Assembly (NCBI GenBank): GCA_030425145.1
Contig: JAUHVK010000013.1
Span: 1-64,000, forward strand
DNA from: Alphaproteobacteria bacterium
Lineage (GTDB): Bacteria; Pseudomonadota; Alphaproteobacteria; Rhodobacterales; Rhodobacteraceae
DNA: 64,000 bases
Reading direction: 5' to 3'
Shown here one piece after another: positions 20,255 through 30,383 of the stretch (its first letter is position 1; every line of letters starts with the position of its first letter). A model generated the notes under the pieces. That model saw nothing but the letters and a program-made list of their open reading frames with translations, was not told where the DNA came from and searched no databases. The position numbers and the translations under genes are program-made.

Positions 20255-21128
20255 TGATGCTGACGATATACACCCTCTGTTCTACGGTGCGCCGAAATCC
20301 ACCGAGTTCAAGAAGCTGCGCAAACGCATCGTGCAAAACGTGCGTGAAGCCATCGAGCATTATGGCATGGTCGAGCGTGACCCAGCCAAAACGCCGAAAT
20401 GGCTGGTCTGCCTGTCGGGCGGAAAAGACAGCTACACCCTGTTGGCCGTTCTCTATGAACTGAAATGGCGCGGGCTGCTTCCTGTCGATCTCCTCGCATG
20501 TAATCTTGATCAGGGACAACCTGGCTTTCCAGCGACAGTCCTGCCGGAATTCCTTGAAAAGATGGGGGTTCCGCACCGGATCGAGTATCAGGACACGTAT
20601 TCGATTGTGGTCGACAAGGTTCCTCAGGGGCGCACCTTTTGCGCACTCTGTTCCCGCCTGCGTCGCGGCAACCTCTATCGCATTGCACGCGAAGAAGGGT
20701 GTGATGCAGTGGTTTTGGGCCATCACCGTGATGACATTCTCGAAACCTTTTTCATGAACCTGTTTCACGGAGGCCGCCTTGCGACGATGCCGCCGAAACT
20801 GGTTAACGAGGAAGGTGACCTCTTCGTGTACCGTCCGCTTGCACATGTGGCAGAGGCGGATTGCGAGAAATTCGCCACGTCGATGCAATATCCGATCATC
20901 CCCTGTGACCTGTGCGGTAGCCAGGACGGCCTGCAACGCCAACAGGTGAAAGCCATTCTTGATGGGTGGGAGAAGAACAGCCCAGGCCGGCGGCAGGTGA
21001 TTTTCCGGGCACTCACAAACGCGCGGCCTTCACACCTTTTGGACAGTGATCTTTTTGATTTCAAAGGCTTGTCGCTTCGATCAGAAGAAGACAGCGACAA
21101 TTCGCAGGATATTCGCATGCTGCGTTAA
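20247..21128 (+). CDS. ttcA: tRNA 2-thiocytidine(32) synthetase TtcA
   Basis: A protein of about 293 residues that thiolates C32 of certain tRNAs using ATP and an Fe-S cluster. It has the PP-loop motif [10 protein letters not shown] (about residue 56) and the two CxxC pairs that bind the cluster, CALC (about 130) and CDLC (about 220). The start is uncertain: TTG at 20187, ATG at 20238 and ATG at 20247 are in frame, none with a good ribosome site. I chose 20247 because the [12 protein letters not shown] beginning fits roseobacter homologues as I remember them. Translational coupling to the small upstream frame would explain the missing ribosome site. Confidence 0.93.
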   Translation: MLDDADDIHPLFYGAPKSTEFKKLRKRIVQNVREAIEHYGMVERDPAKTPKWLVCLSGGKDSYTLLAVLYELKWRGLLPVDLLACNLDQGQPGFPATVLPEFLEKMGVPHRIEYQDTYSIVVDKVPQGRTFCALCSRLRRGNLYRIAREEGCDAVVLGHHRDDILETFFMNLFHGGRLATMPPKLVNEEGDLFVYRPLAHVAEADCEKFATSMQYPIIPCDLCGSQDGLQRQQVKAILDGWEKNSPGRRQVIFRALTNARPSHLLDSDLFDFKGLSLRSEEDSDNSQDIRMLR

Positions 21129-21186
21129 AGCTTCGCTTACCCTCCCGCGCGATGCTGCCCGAAATTTGACTTTGGGCACACCAGCG

Positions 21187-22713
21187 ATGCGAAGACTATC
21201 GGCACTTTCCACTCTCAGGGGGGCACTGACTAAGGGCTTGTTCGGTCCACAAATGCTCGCGTTCCTGCCAGCACTCTGTCTTTCGGCCTATTGGGTTGGC
21301 GGTGAGGCACTGCTGGTGCTCTGCGCCTTGGGTGTGCCGCTGATCTACGCCACATTTGGCGGGGCCGGGCATTGGTTTGAGGCGCCAGCACCCCAGACGC
21401 GCGGACCGAGCCTTCACACCGTGGCTCAGGAATTTCTCGAGATTGCGCAGCACAATGGGCAGACCACGGCCTGTCTCCAAATCACTATCCCCGACATTGC
21501 TCAGTTGACCGAACGTCTTGGGTCGGACGCTTCTACCGAAATCTGCGGATTGCTCACCGCGAGGATAAAGTCCTCTCTGCGCCCATCGGACCATGTTTTC
21601 CACGATGGGAAGCATCAGTTCACGATCCTGATTTCCCCCGGATATCGGCTTCGGATCGACGGTCTTGTCGACTTGGGCAACCGACTGCGCAAGGTTTTGG
21701 AAAGTCCGGTGGCCGTGAACGGCGCACCGCAGGCAATGTCGGCCTGTATCGGCATTGCTTCATCCCTGAGTTTTGGCCGCAATATCACCGCTGAAGCATG
21801 GTTGTCTTCCGCGACTGATGCGATGGACGAAGCCGTGCTGGCCGGGCACAGCGCGACACGCCTCTGGTCCGATCGGCTTTCGCGCCACAACAAGTGCCGC
21901 TCTGATCTGCAAACAGATTTCATTGCTGCGCTCGACCAAGGGTTAATCCGCGCGGTGTTCCAACCTCAGATCAGTGTCCGAACCGGCAATGTGGTGGGCA
22001 TGGAGGCCTTTGCACGCTGGGAGCACCCGACGCGCGGCGTGTTGACTGCATCTGAATTTCTGGACGCTGCGCGTGACAGCGGGCAGTTGCCGCGCATGGG
22101 GCGCACGATCTTTCTCCAGGCTGTGAACGCCCTGACGGATTGGGGCGCAGCCGGTTTCGAAGTGAAGAGTGTGAGCGTCAATCTCTCGGTAGAAGAGTTG
22201 CGAGACCCCGATATTGCCTCTCGCATCAAAGGTGATCTGGAGCGATGTACCCTGCCCGCGCACCGCGTTGTGTTCGAGGTGCCCGAAACCGTTTTGGTGC
22301 CGGATGGCGATGACATGACACGCCGCAACATCACCGCTTTGGCAGAGCTTGGTTGCAGGATTGACCTTGACGGGTTCGGAACGGGAGGATGCAACGTCAT
22401 TGCCCTGCAGGCCACCCCTCTGACCCGCGTCAAGCTTGACAAAAGCCTCGTTCGGAACGTCGCGACCGCAGAAGACAAGAAACGCGCACTTGATGCGCTA
22501 GTCGGACTTTGTAAACGACTGGAGCTTCCCATTTTGGCAACCGGTGTCGAAAGCCATGAAGAAAATGGCGTGCTTCGAGAGCTCGGCTGTGACGTTGCGC
22601 AGGGCCACCTTTTTGCAGAACCCGCAAGTGCAGACGACATCAAACTCTGGCTGGCCGATCGGCATGAAGAGTACCGCAAGGCTAACGACGCGAAGATCCG
22701 CCGGATTAAGTAG
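21187..22713 (+). CDS. Degenerate GGDEF–EAL domain protein
   Basis: A 508-residue membrane-associated protein with two N-terminal hydrophobic segments (about 18-55), a GGDEF-like domain (about 80-270) and an EAL domain (about 280-495). The diguanylate-cyclase signature is replaced (HDGKHQF in place of GGDEF), so synthesis is unlikely. The EAL domain keeps Glu of EAF, NLS, the KLD lysine and the QGH glutamine, but the metal-binding DDFGTG is DGFGTG and the AEGVE loop is ATGVE. It is therefore probably a c-di-GMP or other ligand receptor, or a regulatory scaffold, not an enzyme. The start at 21187 gives the two membrane helices; the longer frame overlaps ttcA. Confidence 0.85.
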   Translation: MRRLSALSTLRGALTKGLFGPQMLAFLPALCLSAYWVGGEALLVLCALGVPLIYATFGGAGHWFEAPAPQTRGPSLHTVAQEFLEIAQHNGQTTACLQITIPDIAQLTERLGSDASTEICGLLTARIKSSLRPSDHVFHDGKHQFTILISPGYRLRIDGLVDLGNRLRKVLESPVAVNGAPQAMSACIGIASSLSFGRNITAEAWLSSATDAMDEAVLAGHSATRLWSDRLSRHNKCRSDLQTDFIAALDQGLIRAVFQPQISVRTGNVVGMEAFARWEHPTRGVLTASEFLDAARDSGQLPRMGRTIFLQAVNALTDWGAAGFEVKSVSVNLSVEELRDPDIASRIKGDLERCTLPAHRVVFEVPETVLVPDGDDMTRRNITALAELGCRIDLDGFGTGGCNVIALQATPLTRVKLDKSLVRNVATAEDKKRALDALVGLCKRLELPILATGVESHEENGVLRELGCDVAQGHLFAEPASADDIKLWLADRHEEYRKANDAKIRRIK

Positions 22714-22856
22714 GTGCGCAGGCAGTGACAGTTGCCATCACAAGACGCTGAACAAATGCCGCACCGGTCCCGTCTTTCCTGTGAATCCGCTTGACCTTCA
22801 TGCACAGTGCCTGTTGAACGCACCGGTAATCTCAAAACCACAGGCGGCGGGCCCCT

Positions 22857-24671
22857 ATGGACGATCAGAACAAGAACCTTCTTATCGCAACAGCACTGAG
22901 CTTTGCGGTCATCCTGATATGGTTTGTCTTGTTTCCACCGCCCGAGCCGACCGTCGATCCCGATGTGGCCGTCATTGCTGGGACCGAAGGCACAACTCCG
23001 ACCATCGCAGCGACCCCAGACGCTGCTCCCGGCAGCGCGCCGGCGGTAACCCAGACCGGGCCAAGCCCTGTTGAGGACGCACCGCGCGTTCCGATCGAAA
23101 CCGATCGTGTTGTCGGGTCGATCTCGCTTGTCGGTGGACGGATCGATGACCTGTCGCTCAAGAATTACCGCGTCAGCCTTGCCGATGATGCGGACGTGGT
23201 TCACCTGCTGAATCCCGTTGGCTCTGACCGACCCTACTACGCCCTCTTCGGCTGGGCACCCGGTGGAGGTCTGACGCTTGAGGATGTGCCCAGCGTCACC
23301 ACCAACTGGACCGTCGAAGAGGGCGAAACACTGACCGCCGACAGCCCGATCACACTGCGCTGGGACAGCCCCAACGGCACCATCTTCCGGCGCCTGATCG
23401 AGATCGACGACGACTTCATGTTCACGGTGACCCAATCGGTCGAAAATGCCAGTGATGCGGCGCTGACCATGGCGCCTTACGGCCTGATCGCCCGGCATGG
23501 CGAACCCGTTGATCTCAAGAACTTCTTCATTCTACATGAAGGTGTAGTCGCCATGGCCGACGGCACACTGGCCGAGATCGACTATTCCGACATCACGGAT
23601 CTCGCCGTGAACCCTGCGGAAGGTGCGCGGGCCGAGGTGACGCAGGTCACCGAAAACGGCTGGATCGGCTTTACTGACCACTACTGGATGACCACGCTGA
23701 TCCCGGAAAACGGTACACCGTTCCGGCAGGTCGCGAAATACAGCGATGCCAGCAATATATACCAGACCGAGGCTGTTCAGCCGACGGTGACCATTGCGCC
23801 GGGCGAAACACAGGAAGTGTCGACTCAACTCTTTGCCGGTGCAAAGGAATGGGACACCATCCGCGAGTATCAGAACCGCGGCGTCGACCGGTTTATCGAC
23901 AGCATCGACTGGGGTTGGTTCTTCTTCCTGACAAAGCCGATCTTCTGGCTGCTGCACAACCTGAACCTGCTGATCGGCAATATGGGCTGGTCCATTATCG
24001 GCCTGACACTGATCATCAAGGCGATCCTCTTCCCGCTGGCGTACAAGTCCTACGTCTCGATGGCGAAGATGAAAGAGCTTCAGCCCGAGATGGAAAAGAT
24101 CAAGGAGCGTTCCGGCGACGACCGTCAGAAGCTTCAGCAGGAGATGATGGAGCTTTACAAGAAAGAAAAGGTAAACCCGGCTTCGGGCTGCCTGCCGATC
24201 CTTCTCCAGATCCCGATCTTCTTCTCGCTCTACAAGGTGATTTTCGTCACGCTTGAACTGCGCCACGCGCCTTGGCTTGGCCCGTTCCAGGATCTGTCGG
24301 CACCAGACCCCACATCGATCATGAACCTGTTCGGCCTGTTGCCCTGGGCCGCGCCGACACCGGGATCGCTGCTCGCGCTGATCTTTATTGGTATTCTGCC
24401 GCTGCTTCTGGGTATCTCGATGTGGCTGCAACAGAAACTGAACCCGGCGCCCACTGACGCGACACAGGCCATGATCTTTGCGTGGATGCCGTGGGTGTTC
24501 ATGTTCATGCTCGGCGGTTTTGCCAGCGGTCTTGTGGTCTACTGGATTGCGAACAACACGATCACCTTTACCCAGCAGTACCTGATCATGCGCTCGCAGG
24601 GCTACAAGCCGGACGTCTTCGGAAACATCAAATCGAGCGTAAAGCGCAAACCTAAAACAGGCGCAAAATGA
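22857..24671 (+). CDS. yidC: Membrane protein insertase YidC
   Basis: A 604-residue inner-membrane insertase that works with SecYEG or alone. It has an N-terminal anchor (about 8-22), a Pro/Thr-rich linker, a large periplasmic beta-sandwich (about 75-345) and five core helices (from about 370). The hydrophilic-groove arginine is expected in the IIKAILFPLAYKSY region, which keeps a Lys/Arg-containing helix. The cytoplasmic helical hairpin with MAKMKELQPEMEKIKE is clear. The C terminus is basic. The ATG at 22857 directly begins the anchor. It overlaps the MOSC gene by 4 bases (ATGA), the usual arrangement in Rhodobacteraceae. Confidence 0.97.
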   Translation: MDDQNKNLLIATALSFAVILIWFVLFPPPEPTVDPDVAVIAGTEGTTPTIAATPDAAPGSAPAVTQTGPSPVEDAPRVPIETDRVVGSISLVGGRIDDLSLKNYRVSLADDADVVHLLNPVGSDRPYYALFGWAPGGGLTLEDVPSVTTNWTVEEGETLTADSPITLRWDSPNGTIFRRLIEIDDDFMFTVTQSVENASDAALTMAPYGLIARHGEPVDLKNFFILHEGVVAMADGTLAEIDYSDITDLAVNPAEGARAEVTQVTENGWIGFTDHYWMTTLIPENGTPFRQVAKYSDASNIYQTEAVQPTVTIAPGETQEVSTQLFAGAKEWDTIREYQNRGVDRFIDSIDWGWFFFLTKPIFWLLHNLNLLIGNMGWSIIGLTLIIKAILFPLAYKSYVSMAKMKELQPEMEKIKERSGDDRQKLQQEMMELYKKEKVNPASGCLPILLQIPIFFSLYKVIFVTLELRHAPWLGPFQDLSAPDPTSIMNLFGLLPWAAPTPGSLLALIFIGILPLLLGISMWLQQKLNPAPTDATQAMIFAWMPWVFMFMLGGFASGLVVYWIANNTITFTQQYLIMRSQGYKPDVFGNIKSSVKRKPKTGAK

Positions 24672-25411
24672 CCGCTACCGTCACCGAGATCTGGCGTCAC
24701 CCGATCAAAAGCCATGGCCGGGAAAAGCTGGACTCGGTGACGATTGCGACGGGCGGGACAATCCCGTTCGATCGCGTGTGGGCGGTTGCGCATGAACGGT
24801 CCAAAGCCGACGGATCAGAATGGGTCAGCTGCGGGCATTTCTGCCGGGTGGCCAAGCTGCCAAGCCTGATGGCGGTCACTGCCCAGTTCGACGAAGCATC
24901 CGGCCAGATCACGCTCCGCCATCCCCATGCGGACGATCTGACCTTTCAGCCTGAGAAAGACAGCGAGGCGTTCATCGCTTGGGCCAAAAGCCTCGTACCC
25001 GATGACACACTGCAACCCACGCGACTTGTCAAAGCGCAGGCGCAGGCGTTTACCGACAGCGACTTTCCCAGCGTAACGCTGTGCAATCACGCCTCGCATC
25101 GCGCGGTGGAACAGCGCGTCGGGCGGCCCTTGTCGCATCTGCGGTGGCGCGGAAATATCTGGATCGACGGACTTGCGCCGTGGGAAGAGTTCGATTGGGA
25201 TGACCGCGAAATTCGGATCGGCGAGACATTGCTGCGTGTTCGCGAACGCACGGATCGCTGCAAGTCGACCCATAGTAACCCGGAGACCGGGCAGCGGGAC
25301 GCGGATGTTCTGGGCGCTCTGGATAGCTGGGGCCATCAGGACTTTTCGGTTCGGGCCGAAGTGCTTGAGGGTGGCGTTGTGAAAACTGGCGACGAGGTGA
25401 CCCGTGTCTGA
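24668..25411 (+). CDS. MOSC domain-containing protein
   Basis: A 247-residue protein with an N-terminal MOSC_N beta-barrel (EIWRHPIKSHGREKL) and a C-terminal MOSC sulfurtransferase-like domain. The conserved cysteine expected to bind molybdenum cofactor or carry sulfur is in ERTDRCKSTHSNP (about residue 198). It resembles YcbX and the mARC proteins, but no reductase partner is encoded here. It starts within the yidC stop (ATGA) and ends 8 bases inside engB, so it is cotranslated with both. Confidence 0.9.
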   Translation: MTATVTEIWRHPIKSHGREKLDSVTIATGGTIPFDRVWAVAHERSKADGSEWVSCGHFCRVAKLPSLMAVTAQFDEASGQITLRHPHADDLTFQPEKDSEAFIAWAKSLVPDDTLQPTRLVKAQAQAFTDSDFPSVTLCNHASHRAVEQRVGRPLSHLRWRGNIWIDGLAPWEEFDWDDREIRIGETLLRVRERTDRCKSTHSNPETGQRDADVLGALDSWGHQDFSVRAEVLEGGVVKTGDEVTRV

Positions 25412-26063
25412 CATGCAGCTTCCCTTTCCCCTTTCGGAAGAACCCGACGAGCTCAGCCTAGAAGTTGGGCGCAAGCTCTTTGCCGGTGATGTCGATTTCC
25501 TCAAGGGCGTTGTCGCCATGTCCGGTCTGCCACCGGATGACCGGATCGAGGTGTGCTTCGCCGGACGATCGAATGTCGGGAAATCATCCTTGATCAACGC
25601 GATCACTGGCCGCAAGGCGCTGGCCCGGGCGTCGAACACGCCAGGACGGACGCAAGAGATCAACTATTTCACCCTTGGTGACGAACGGTATCTCGTCGAC
25701 CTGCCCGGCTATGGCTATGCCAACGCGCCGGTCAAGGTCGTCGAGAAATGGCAGGCACTGCTCAAGCAGTACCTGTCCGGCCGTGCCAGCCTGCGTCGCG
25801 CTTTTGTTCTGGTAGATAGCCGTCACGGGATCAAACCTGTGGACGAAGAGATCATGACCCTGCTCGACAAAAGCGCGGTCACTTTTCAGGTTGTCCTGAC
25901 CAAGGCTGACAAGATCAAGCCGTCACAGTATGATAGCGTCTTGAAACAGGTGCGAGGCAAGCTGGCAAAACACCCGGCGGCCTATCCTGAGCTGGTGCTG
26001 ACCAGCAGCGACAAGGGTGAAGGTATCGCCACCTTGCGCAGCATCATCGCCGGGATCGCGTGA
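25404..26063 (+). CDS. engB: Ribosome biogenesis GTPase YihA/EngB
   Basis: A 219-residue TrmE-Era-EngA-YihA-type GTPase needed for late large-subunit assembly. G1 is GRSNVGKSS (about residue 55), G2 includes the PGRTQEINYF threonine, G3 is DLPGYG, G4 is TKADK and G5 is TSS. The start is GTG at 25404, overlapping the MOSC stop; an ATG three codons later is an alternative. The position between the MOSC gene and argB is a common alphaproteobacterial order. Confidence 0.95.
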   Translation: MSDMQLPFPLSEEPDELSLEVGRKLFAGDVDFLKGVVAMSGLPPDDRIEVCFAGRSNVGKSSLINAITGRKALARASNTPGRTQEINYFTLGDERYLVDLPGYGYANAPVKVVEKWQALLKQYLSGRASLRRAFVLVDSRHGIKPVDEEIMTLLDKSAVTFQVVLTKADKIKPSQYDSVLKQVRGKLAKHPAAYPELVLTSSDKGEGIATLRSIIAGIA

Positions 26064-26146
26064 TCGCAAAAGGCTTGCCTCTGGGGAAGCCATGACGCAC
26101 ACAAGGTGAGTGCCGGGCGCAGGTCCGGTTTGGATCGAGAACAGAC

Positions 26147-27016
26147 ATGAAATCCCGAGATATGCACCACGACTGGATCGCAACCGCCCGCACCCTCTCA
26201 GAAGCACTGCCATTCATGCAGCGCTACGCAGGGGCCATTGTGGTGGTCAAGTTTGGCGGCAACGCGATGGGCGATGAGGCCGCAATGGCAGAATTTGCGC
26301 GTGACATCGTTCTGATGCGCCAGGTCGGCATCAACCCGATTGTCGTCCATGGCGGCGGGCCGATGATCAACGACATGCTGAACAAGCTTGGGATCAAGTC
26401 GGAGTTCGTGCGCGGCAAGCGCGTGACAGACAAAGCGACCGTCGAAGTGGTCGAGATGGTTCTGACGGGTCTCGTGAACAAACGCATCGTACAGGCGATC
26501 ATGGACGAAGGCGGGCGCGCTGTGGGCCTGTCGGGTAAGGACGATGACCTCATGGTCTGCGAGGCGGACGATCCCGAACTCGGGTTTGTCGGTCGCCCGG
26601 TCGAAATGAACCCGCAGGTGCTGCGTGACCTGTTCAAAGCGGGAATCATCCCCGTTGTCGCCCCCGTAGCGACGGGCATGAACCCCAACGAGACCTTTAA
26701 CGTGAACGGAGACACCGCCGCTGGCGCTATCGCCGGAGCATTGAAGGCCGACCGTCTGCTTCTGCTGACCGATGTCAGCGGCGTGAAGGATGCCAGCGGC
26801 AATGTCGTGACCGCGATGACCCCGGAAGAGGTCTCCGCCATGATCGACGACGGCACCATCGCGGGCGGCATGATCCCGAAAACGGAAACCGCGCTGAAAG
26901 CAATCGAAGAGGGCGTGCGCGCGGTTGTCATTCTGGATGGGCGTGTGGCCAATGCCTGCCTGCTGGAACTGTTCACCGAACACGGCGCAGGATCACTGAT
27001 CCGTCCCAAACGGTGA
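26147..27016 (+). CDS. argB: Acetylglutamate kinase
   Basis: A 289-residue amino-acid kinase catalysing the second step of arginine synthesis, phosphorylation of N-acetyl-L-glutamate. The N-terminal [10 protein letters not shown], the [11 protein letters not shown] glycine loop, [15 protein letters not shown] and the terminal [11 protein letters not shown] segment are all diagnostic. The N-terminal helix preceding the core is the type found in hexameric arginine-inhibited enzymes, so feedback inhibition by arginine is likely. A second ATG five codons in (26162) is an alternative start. The stop overlaps the next GTG start (GTGA). Confidence 0.96.
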   Translation: MKSRDMHHDWIATARTLSEALPFMQRYAGAIVVVKFGGNAMGDEAAMAEFARDIVLMRQVGINPIVVHGGGPMINDMLNKLGIKSEFVRGKRVTDKATVEVVEMVLTGLVNKRIVQAIMDEGGRAVGLSGKDDDLMVCEADDPELGFVGRPVEMNPQVLRDLFKAGIIPVVAPVATGMNPNETFNVNGDTAAGAIAGALKADRLLLLTDVSGVKDASGNVVTAMTPEEVSAMIDDGTIAGGMIPKTETALKAIEEGVRAVVILDGRVANACLLELFTEHGAGSLIRPKR

Positions 27017-27666
27017 CTCTAACAGAACTGGACGCTTTAGCCCGGGAGGTCGGACTTGCACTGCGGGGTGCGTTTCACCCGACTGAACAAGATGGTGCGC
27101 CAGACGGCACCCAGACGCTTGTCTTGCTGGGGCCGGACGAACCTGCGTTCTGGGAAACCTTTACGGCGTCTGACGAATACCGCGATGGTCAGCCAGATTC
27201 GCTGGATCGGTGGTCTAGACGGGTAGCCACAACAGTGGCGAGCCCTTTCCGGGGCACCGTGATCCTGCCCTATGACGGCCCGCCCTATGCGCCGTTCCTA
27301 CGCTGGGCGGACCGTAGCGGCGAAAGCTGGTCATCGCCCGTGGGCTTGCTTGTCCATCGCACAGCGGGCCTGTTCATCAGCTTCCGTGCCGCGCTCGCAC
27401 TCCCGATCCGGCTCGACTTGTCGCAGCAGAACTCAAGCCCGTGCCTGTCCTGCGCCACGCGTCCCTGCGAGACCGCTTGTCCCGTAGGGGCACTGGCACC
27501 GGGGAGAGAGTACGACGTTCCGGCGTGCATGGCGCATATCAGGTCCGACGAAGGAACAACGTGTAGAAACGGCTGCCTCGTACGCCGCGCCTGCCCGGTG
27601 TCACAGGAGTTTGGCCGCCTGCCGGAACAATCCGCTTTCCACATGCGCGCATTTTTGGGAGAGTGA
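27013..27666 (+). CDS. QueG-like 4Fe-4S ferredoxin domain protein
   Basis: A 217-residue iron-sulfur protein. Residues from about 145 hold [18 protein letters not shown] and then [24 protein letters not shown], giving two Cys groups like those in epoxyqueuosine reductase (QueG) and related ferredoxin-like proteins. The first 140 residues resemble the N-terminal part of such proteins, but the cobalamin-binding core of QueG is absent, so it is not QueG itself. Its function is unknown. It starts with GTG overlapping the argB stop. Confidence 0.75.
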   Translation: MTLTELDALAREVGLALRGAFHPTEQDGAPDGTQTLVLLGPDEPAFWETFTASDEYRDGQPDSLDRWSRRVATTVASPFRGTVILPYDGPPYAPFLRWADRSGESWSSPVGLLVHRTAGLFISFRAALALPIRLDLSQQNSSPCLSCATRPCETACPVGALAPGREYDVPACMAHIRSDEGTTCRNGCLVRRACPVSQEFGRLPEQSAFHMRAFLGE

Positions 27667-27696
27667 CATCCATCCCAAAAGAAGGCGTGACCCACT

Positions 27697-28203
27697 GTGA
27701 AACGACTGATCCTCATGCGTCATGCCAAATCGGATTGGTCAGCCAGCGGCGACGATCACAGCAGGCCGTTGAATGCGCGGGGCACGGACAGCGCACCAGC
27801 TATGGGCCGCTGGCTCGCCGAGCATGGCTGGCTGCCGGACGAGATACTGTGTTCCTCTGCAACGCGTACCCGTCAGACCTTGGCGCTTCTTGACCTTCCG
27901 CAGGTTCCGACACGGTTCGAACGGGTGCTTTACCTCGCTGAACCGGATGAGATCCTCGAAACGGTGCAAACGGCGACGGCGGACACAGTTCTGGTCTTGG
28001 GGCACAATTCCGGGATTGCGGAATTTGCTCATCAACTGATTGACGACTGGCCCGAGCATCCGCGCTTCGACGATTACCCGACATGCGCGACCACCTTGAT
28101 CACATTTGAAGTGACAGACTGGACCGCACTGCGCTGGGGTATGGGGCGATGCGAAGACTTCGCGATCCCGCGAGAGGTCATGTCACCAGAAGACTCCGAC
28201 TGA
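27697..28203 (+). CDS. SixA-like histidine phosphatase family protein
   Basis: A 168-residue member of the histidine phosphatase superfamily branch 1, near SixA (phosphohistidine phosphatase). The catalytic motif appears as LMRHAKSDW (RHA instead of RHG, as in SixA), with arginine in SATRTRQT and the second histidine in VLGHNSG. Translation starts with GTG at 27697. It is the last gene of the run beginning at yidC and stops 13 bases before a strong terminator. Confidence 0.88.
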   Translation: MKRLILMRHAKSDWSASGDDHSRPLNARGTDSAPAMGRWLAEHGWLPDEILCSSATRTRQTLALLDLPQVPTRFERVLYLAEPDEILETVQTATADTVLVLGHNSGIAEFAHQLIDDWPEHPRFDDYPTCATTLITFEVTDWTALRWGMGRCEDFAIPREVMSPEDSD

Positions 28204-28215
28204 GCCACGAATAGA

Positions 28216-28250
28216 AAAACGCCCCGGATATGCTCCGGGGCGTTTTGTTT
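28216..28250. terminator. Bidirectional terminator between the sixA-like gene and aapP
   Basis: Thirteen-base arms AAAACGCCCCGGA (28216-28228) and TCCGGGGCGTTTT (28234-28246) with loop TATGC. TTTTGTTT follows on the plus strand and TTTTTC on the minus strand, so it serves both convergent transcripts. Confidence 0.9.
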
Positions 28251-28264
28251 TGTTGTGCAGAGTA

Positions 28265-29038
28265 TCAGTGACCGAGGATCTGGCTCAGGAAGAGCTTGGT
28301 CCGTTCGTTTTGCGGATTGTTGAAGAACTCTTCGGGTTCGTTCTGTTCCACAATCTGGCCTGCATCCATAAAGATCACACGGTTTGCGACCTGACGGGCA
28401 AAGCCCATCTCGTGGGTCACGCAGAGCATGGTCATGCCCTCTTCCGCGAGGCTCACCATCGTGTCGAGCACTTCCTTGATCATTTCCGGGTCGAGCGCCG
28501 ATGTCGGTTCATCGAATAACATGATGCGCGGACGCATGCACAGCGAGCGGGCAATCGCCACACGCTGCTGCTGACCACCTGAAAGCTGGCCGGGGTACTT
28601 GTTGGCCTGCTCGGGGATTTTCACCTTCTCGAGGAAGTGCATAGCCGTTTCTTCGGCCTCGCGCTTGGGGATCTTACGAACCCAGATCGGGGCCAGTGTG
28701 CAGTTCTCCAAGATGGTCAGATGCGGGAACAGGTTGAAGTGCTGGAACACCATCCCGACTTCGGAACGGATGGTGTCGATGTTCTTGATGTCCGAGGACA
28801 GCAAAGTGCCATCAACCGTGATCGAGCCCTTCTGGTGCTCTTCCAGAGCGTTGATGCAACGGATCAGTGTCGACTTGCCGGACCCGGAGGGTCCCGCAAT
28901 CACGATCCGTTCGCCCCGGTTCACGGTCAGGTCGATGTCACGCAGAACGTGGAACGACCCGTACCACTTGTTCATCTTTTCAATCTGGATCGCCACCTCA
29001 TCCGAGACAGCCATTTGTGCATGTGCAGTATCAGCCAT
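28265..29038 (-). CDS. aapP: General L-amino acid ABC transporter ATPase
   Basis: A 257-residue cytoplasmic ATPase of the polar amino-acid family. Walker A is GPSGSGKST, the signature is LSGGQQQR, Walker B is [12 protein letters not shown] and the H-loop is VTHEMGFA. It is the last gene of aapJQMP and energises uptake of a broad range of L-amino acids in alphaproteobacteria. The start ATG at 29038 gives an N-terminal extension of about 18 residues before the family core; ATG codons near residue 9 are alternatives. Confidence 0.96.
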   Translation of the reverse strand: MADTAHAQMAVSDEVAIQIEKMNKWYGSFHVLRDIDLTVNRGERIVIAGPSGSGKSTLIRCINALEEHQKGSITVDGTLLSSDIKNIDTIRSEVGMVFQHFNLFPHLTILENCTLAPIWVRKIPKREAEETAMHFLEKVKIPEQANKYPGQLSGGQQQRVAIARSLCMRPRIMLFDEPTSALDPEMIKEVLDTMVSLAEEGMTMLCVTHEMGFARQVANRVIFMDAGQIVEQNEPEEFFNNPQNERTKLFLSQILGH

Positions 29039-29086
29039 GGTTTGGCCTCCTGTTTCTTGCCCTATCGCAATTGCGGATTGCGGGCA

Positions 29087-30382
29087 TTATCGGTGATCGG
29101 TGGCAAGCTGACGCTCGAGCCACTGCGAGTATTTCGAAATGCTGAAGCAGACGATGAAGAACAAGAAGACCGCAAAGCCCCAGAGTTCCCAATAGACGCC
29201 GTTCCATTCTGTCGATGCGAGGATCGGCCCGCGGATCATCCCCACGAGGTCGAACATCGAAATCACCGACACAAGCGTGGTGTCCTTGAACAGCCCCACC
29301 GCCACGTTCACGATCCCGGGAATCGAGATCTTCAGTGCCTGCGGGAGAATGATCAGACGCATCGACTGCGCGTAATCGAGACCAAGGCTGTCCGCCGCTT
29401 CGTACTGGCCACGTGGCAACGCCGCCAAACCACCCCGGATCACCTCCGCGATATATGCGGCCGAGAACATTGTGATCATGATGATGACCCGCAGAACGAG
29501 GTCGATATTCGAGCCCGGCGGGAAGAAGTAGGCGAGAACCACGTTCGCAACGAAGAGCAGGGTGATGAGTGGCACACCCCGGATGAACTCGATGAAGATC
29601 ACACAGATCCACTTGATGATCGGCATGGACGACTGACGACCCAAGGCCAGCATGATTCCAAGCGGCAGGGACAGCGACACGCAGACCGTGCCGAGGATCA
29701 TGTTCAGCATGAAGCCGCCCAGATCACGCGACTGGATCGCCTGCAACGCCAGCACATCCGGCATGGACGCCGGAATGACGCCGCCTGCCCAGATCACCAC
29801 GATGGCCGCGACGATCCCCGCCAACATACCCATGGCAAAGCTCTGGCGTTCGAACTGTTTGAAAGCGAAATAGCCGGCAATCAATCCGACGAGAACCATC
29901 AGCGGCGCAAGCAATGTGCCGCCCCAGATCAGCCAGTAGGCCAGGAACGGGTAAATCCCTGTGAAAATCAGCAGTTGCCGCGGCGCCTTCGGATAGAGGA
30001 CCGGGGCAATCGCCACGATCAACATGAAGAAGGCCAGAGTCGGACGCCAATAGGCTTCGGGCGGATAGGTGAAGCCAAAGAGCAGCTGGTTCCAGCGTTC
30101 GGTCAGAACCGAGAAACACGCGCCTGTCGCGCCGTCGAGTATCTCGCGACACTCGGCAAGCGAATTGGTGGTCCAGATTCCGTTGGCGAACCAAGGGAAT
30201 GCCCCGGTCACGATCTTAAAGATGAAGTAGACCGACACAATTGTCAGGATTGAGTTGAACCAACCTTTGAACAGGTTTTCCCGCATCCACTTGATGACAC
30301 CGGCCTCAGAGGCGGGCGGTGGCTGCTCGGGTAGCATCGTGTCGCGCACGAAGGCAACGGACTGTGCATGTGTATCTGACAT
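29087..30382 (-). CDS. aapM: General L-amino acid ABC transporter permease
   Basis: A 431-residue inner-membrane permease, long for the HisM family because of extra N-terminal helices, as is normal for AapM/BztC. The EAA loop is visible near the C terminus (EAADSLGLDYAQSMRLIILPQ, split in the family alignment), which docks on AapP. It follows aapQ with one base between the stop and start, so the two permeases are coupled and act as a heterodimer. Confidence 0.95.
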   Translation of the reverse strand: MSDTHAQSVAFVRDTMLPEQPPPASEAGVIKWMRENLFKGWFNSILTIVSVYFIFKIVTGAFPWFANGIWTTNSLAECREILDGATGACFSVLTERWNQLLFGFTYPPEAYWRPTLAFFMLIVAIAPVLYPKAPRQLLIFTGIYPFLAYWLIWGGTLLAPLMVLVGLIAGYFAFKQFERQSFAMGMLAGIVAAIVVIWAGGVIPASMPDVLALQAIQSRDLGGFMLNMILGTVCVSLSLPLGIMLALGRQSSMPIIKWICVIFIEFIRGVPLITLLFVANVVLAYFFPPGSNIDLVLRVIIMITMFSAAYIAEVIRGGLAALPRGQYEAADSLGLDYAQSMRLIILPQALKISIPGIVNVAVGLFKDTTLVSVISMFDLVGMIRGPILASTEWNGVYWELWGFAVFLFFIVCFSISKYSQWLERQLATDHR

Positions 30383-30383
30383 C

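Noticed and set aside
27013-27666. Epoxyqueuosine reductase QueG
   Set aside because: Only the ferredoxin-like cysteine part is similar; the protein is about 217 residues and lacks the cobalamin domain.
28637-30253. 538-codon plus-strand frame opposite aapP and aapM
   Set aside because: It crosses two well-supported minus-strand genes and their gap and reads as His/Arg/Asp-rich nonsense.
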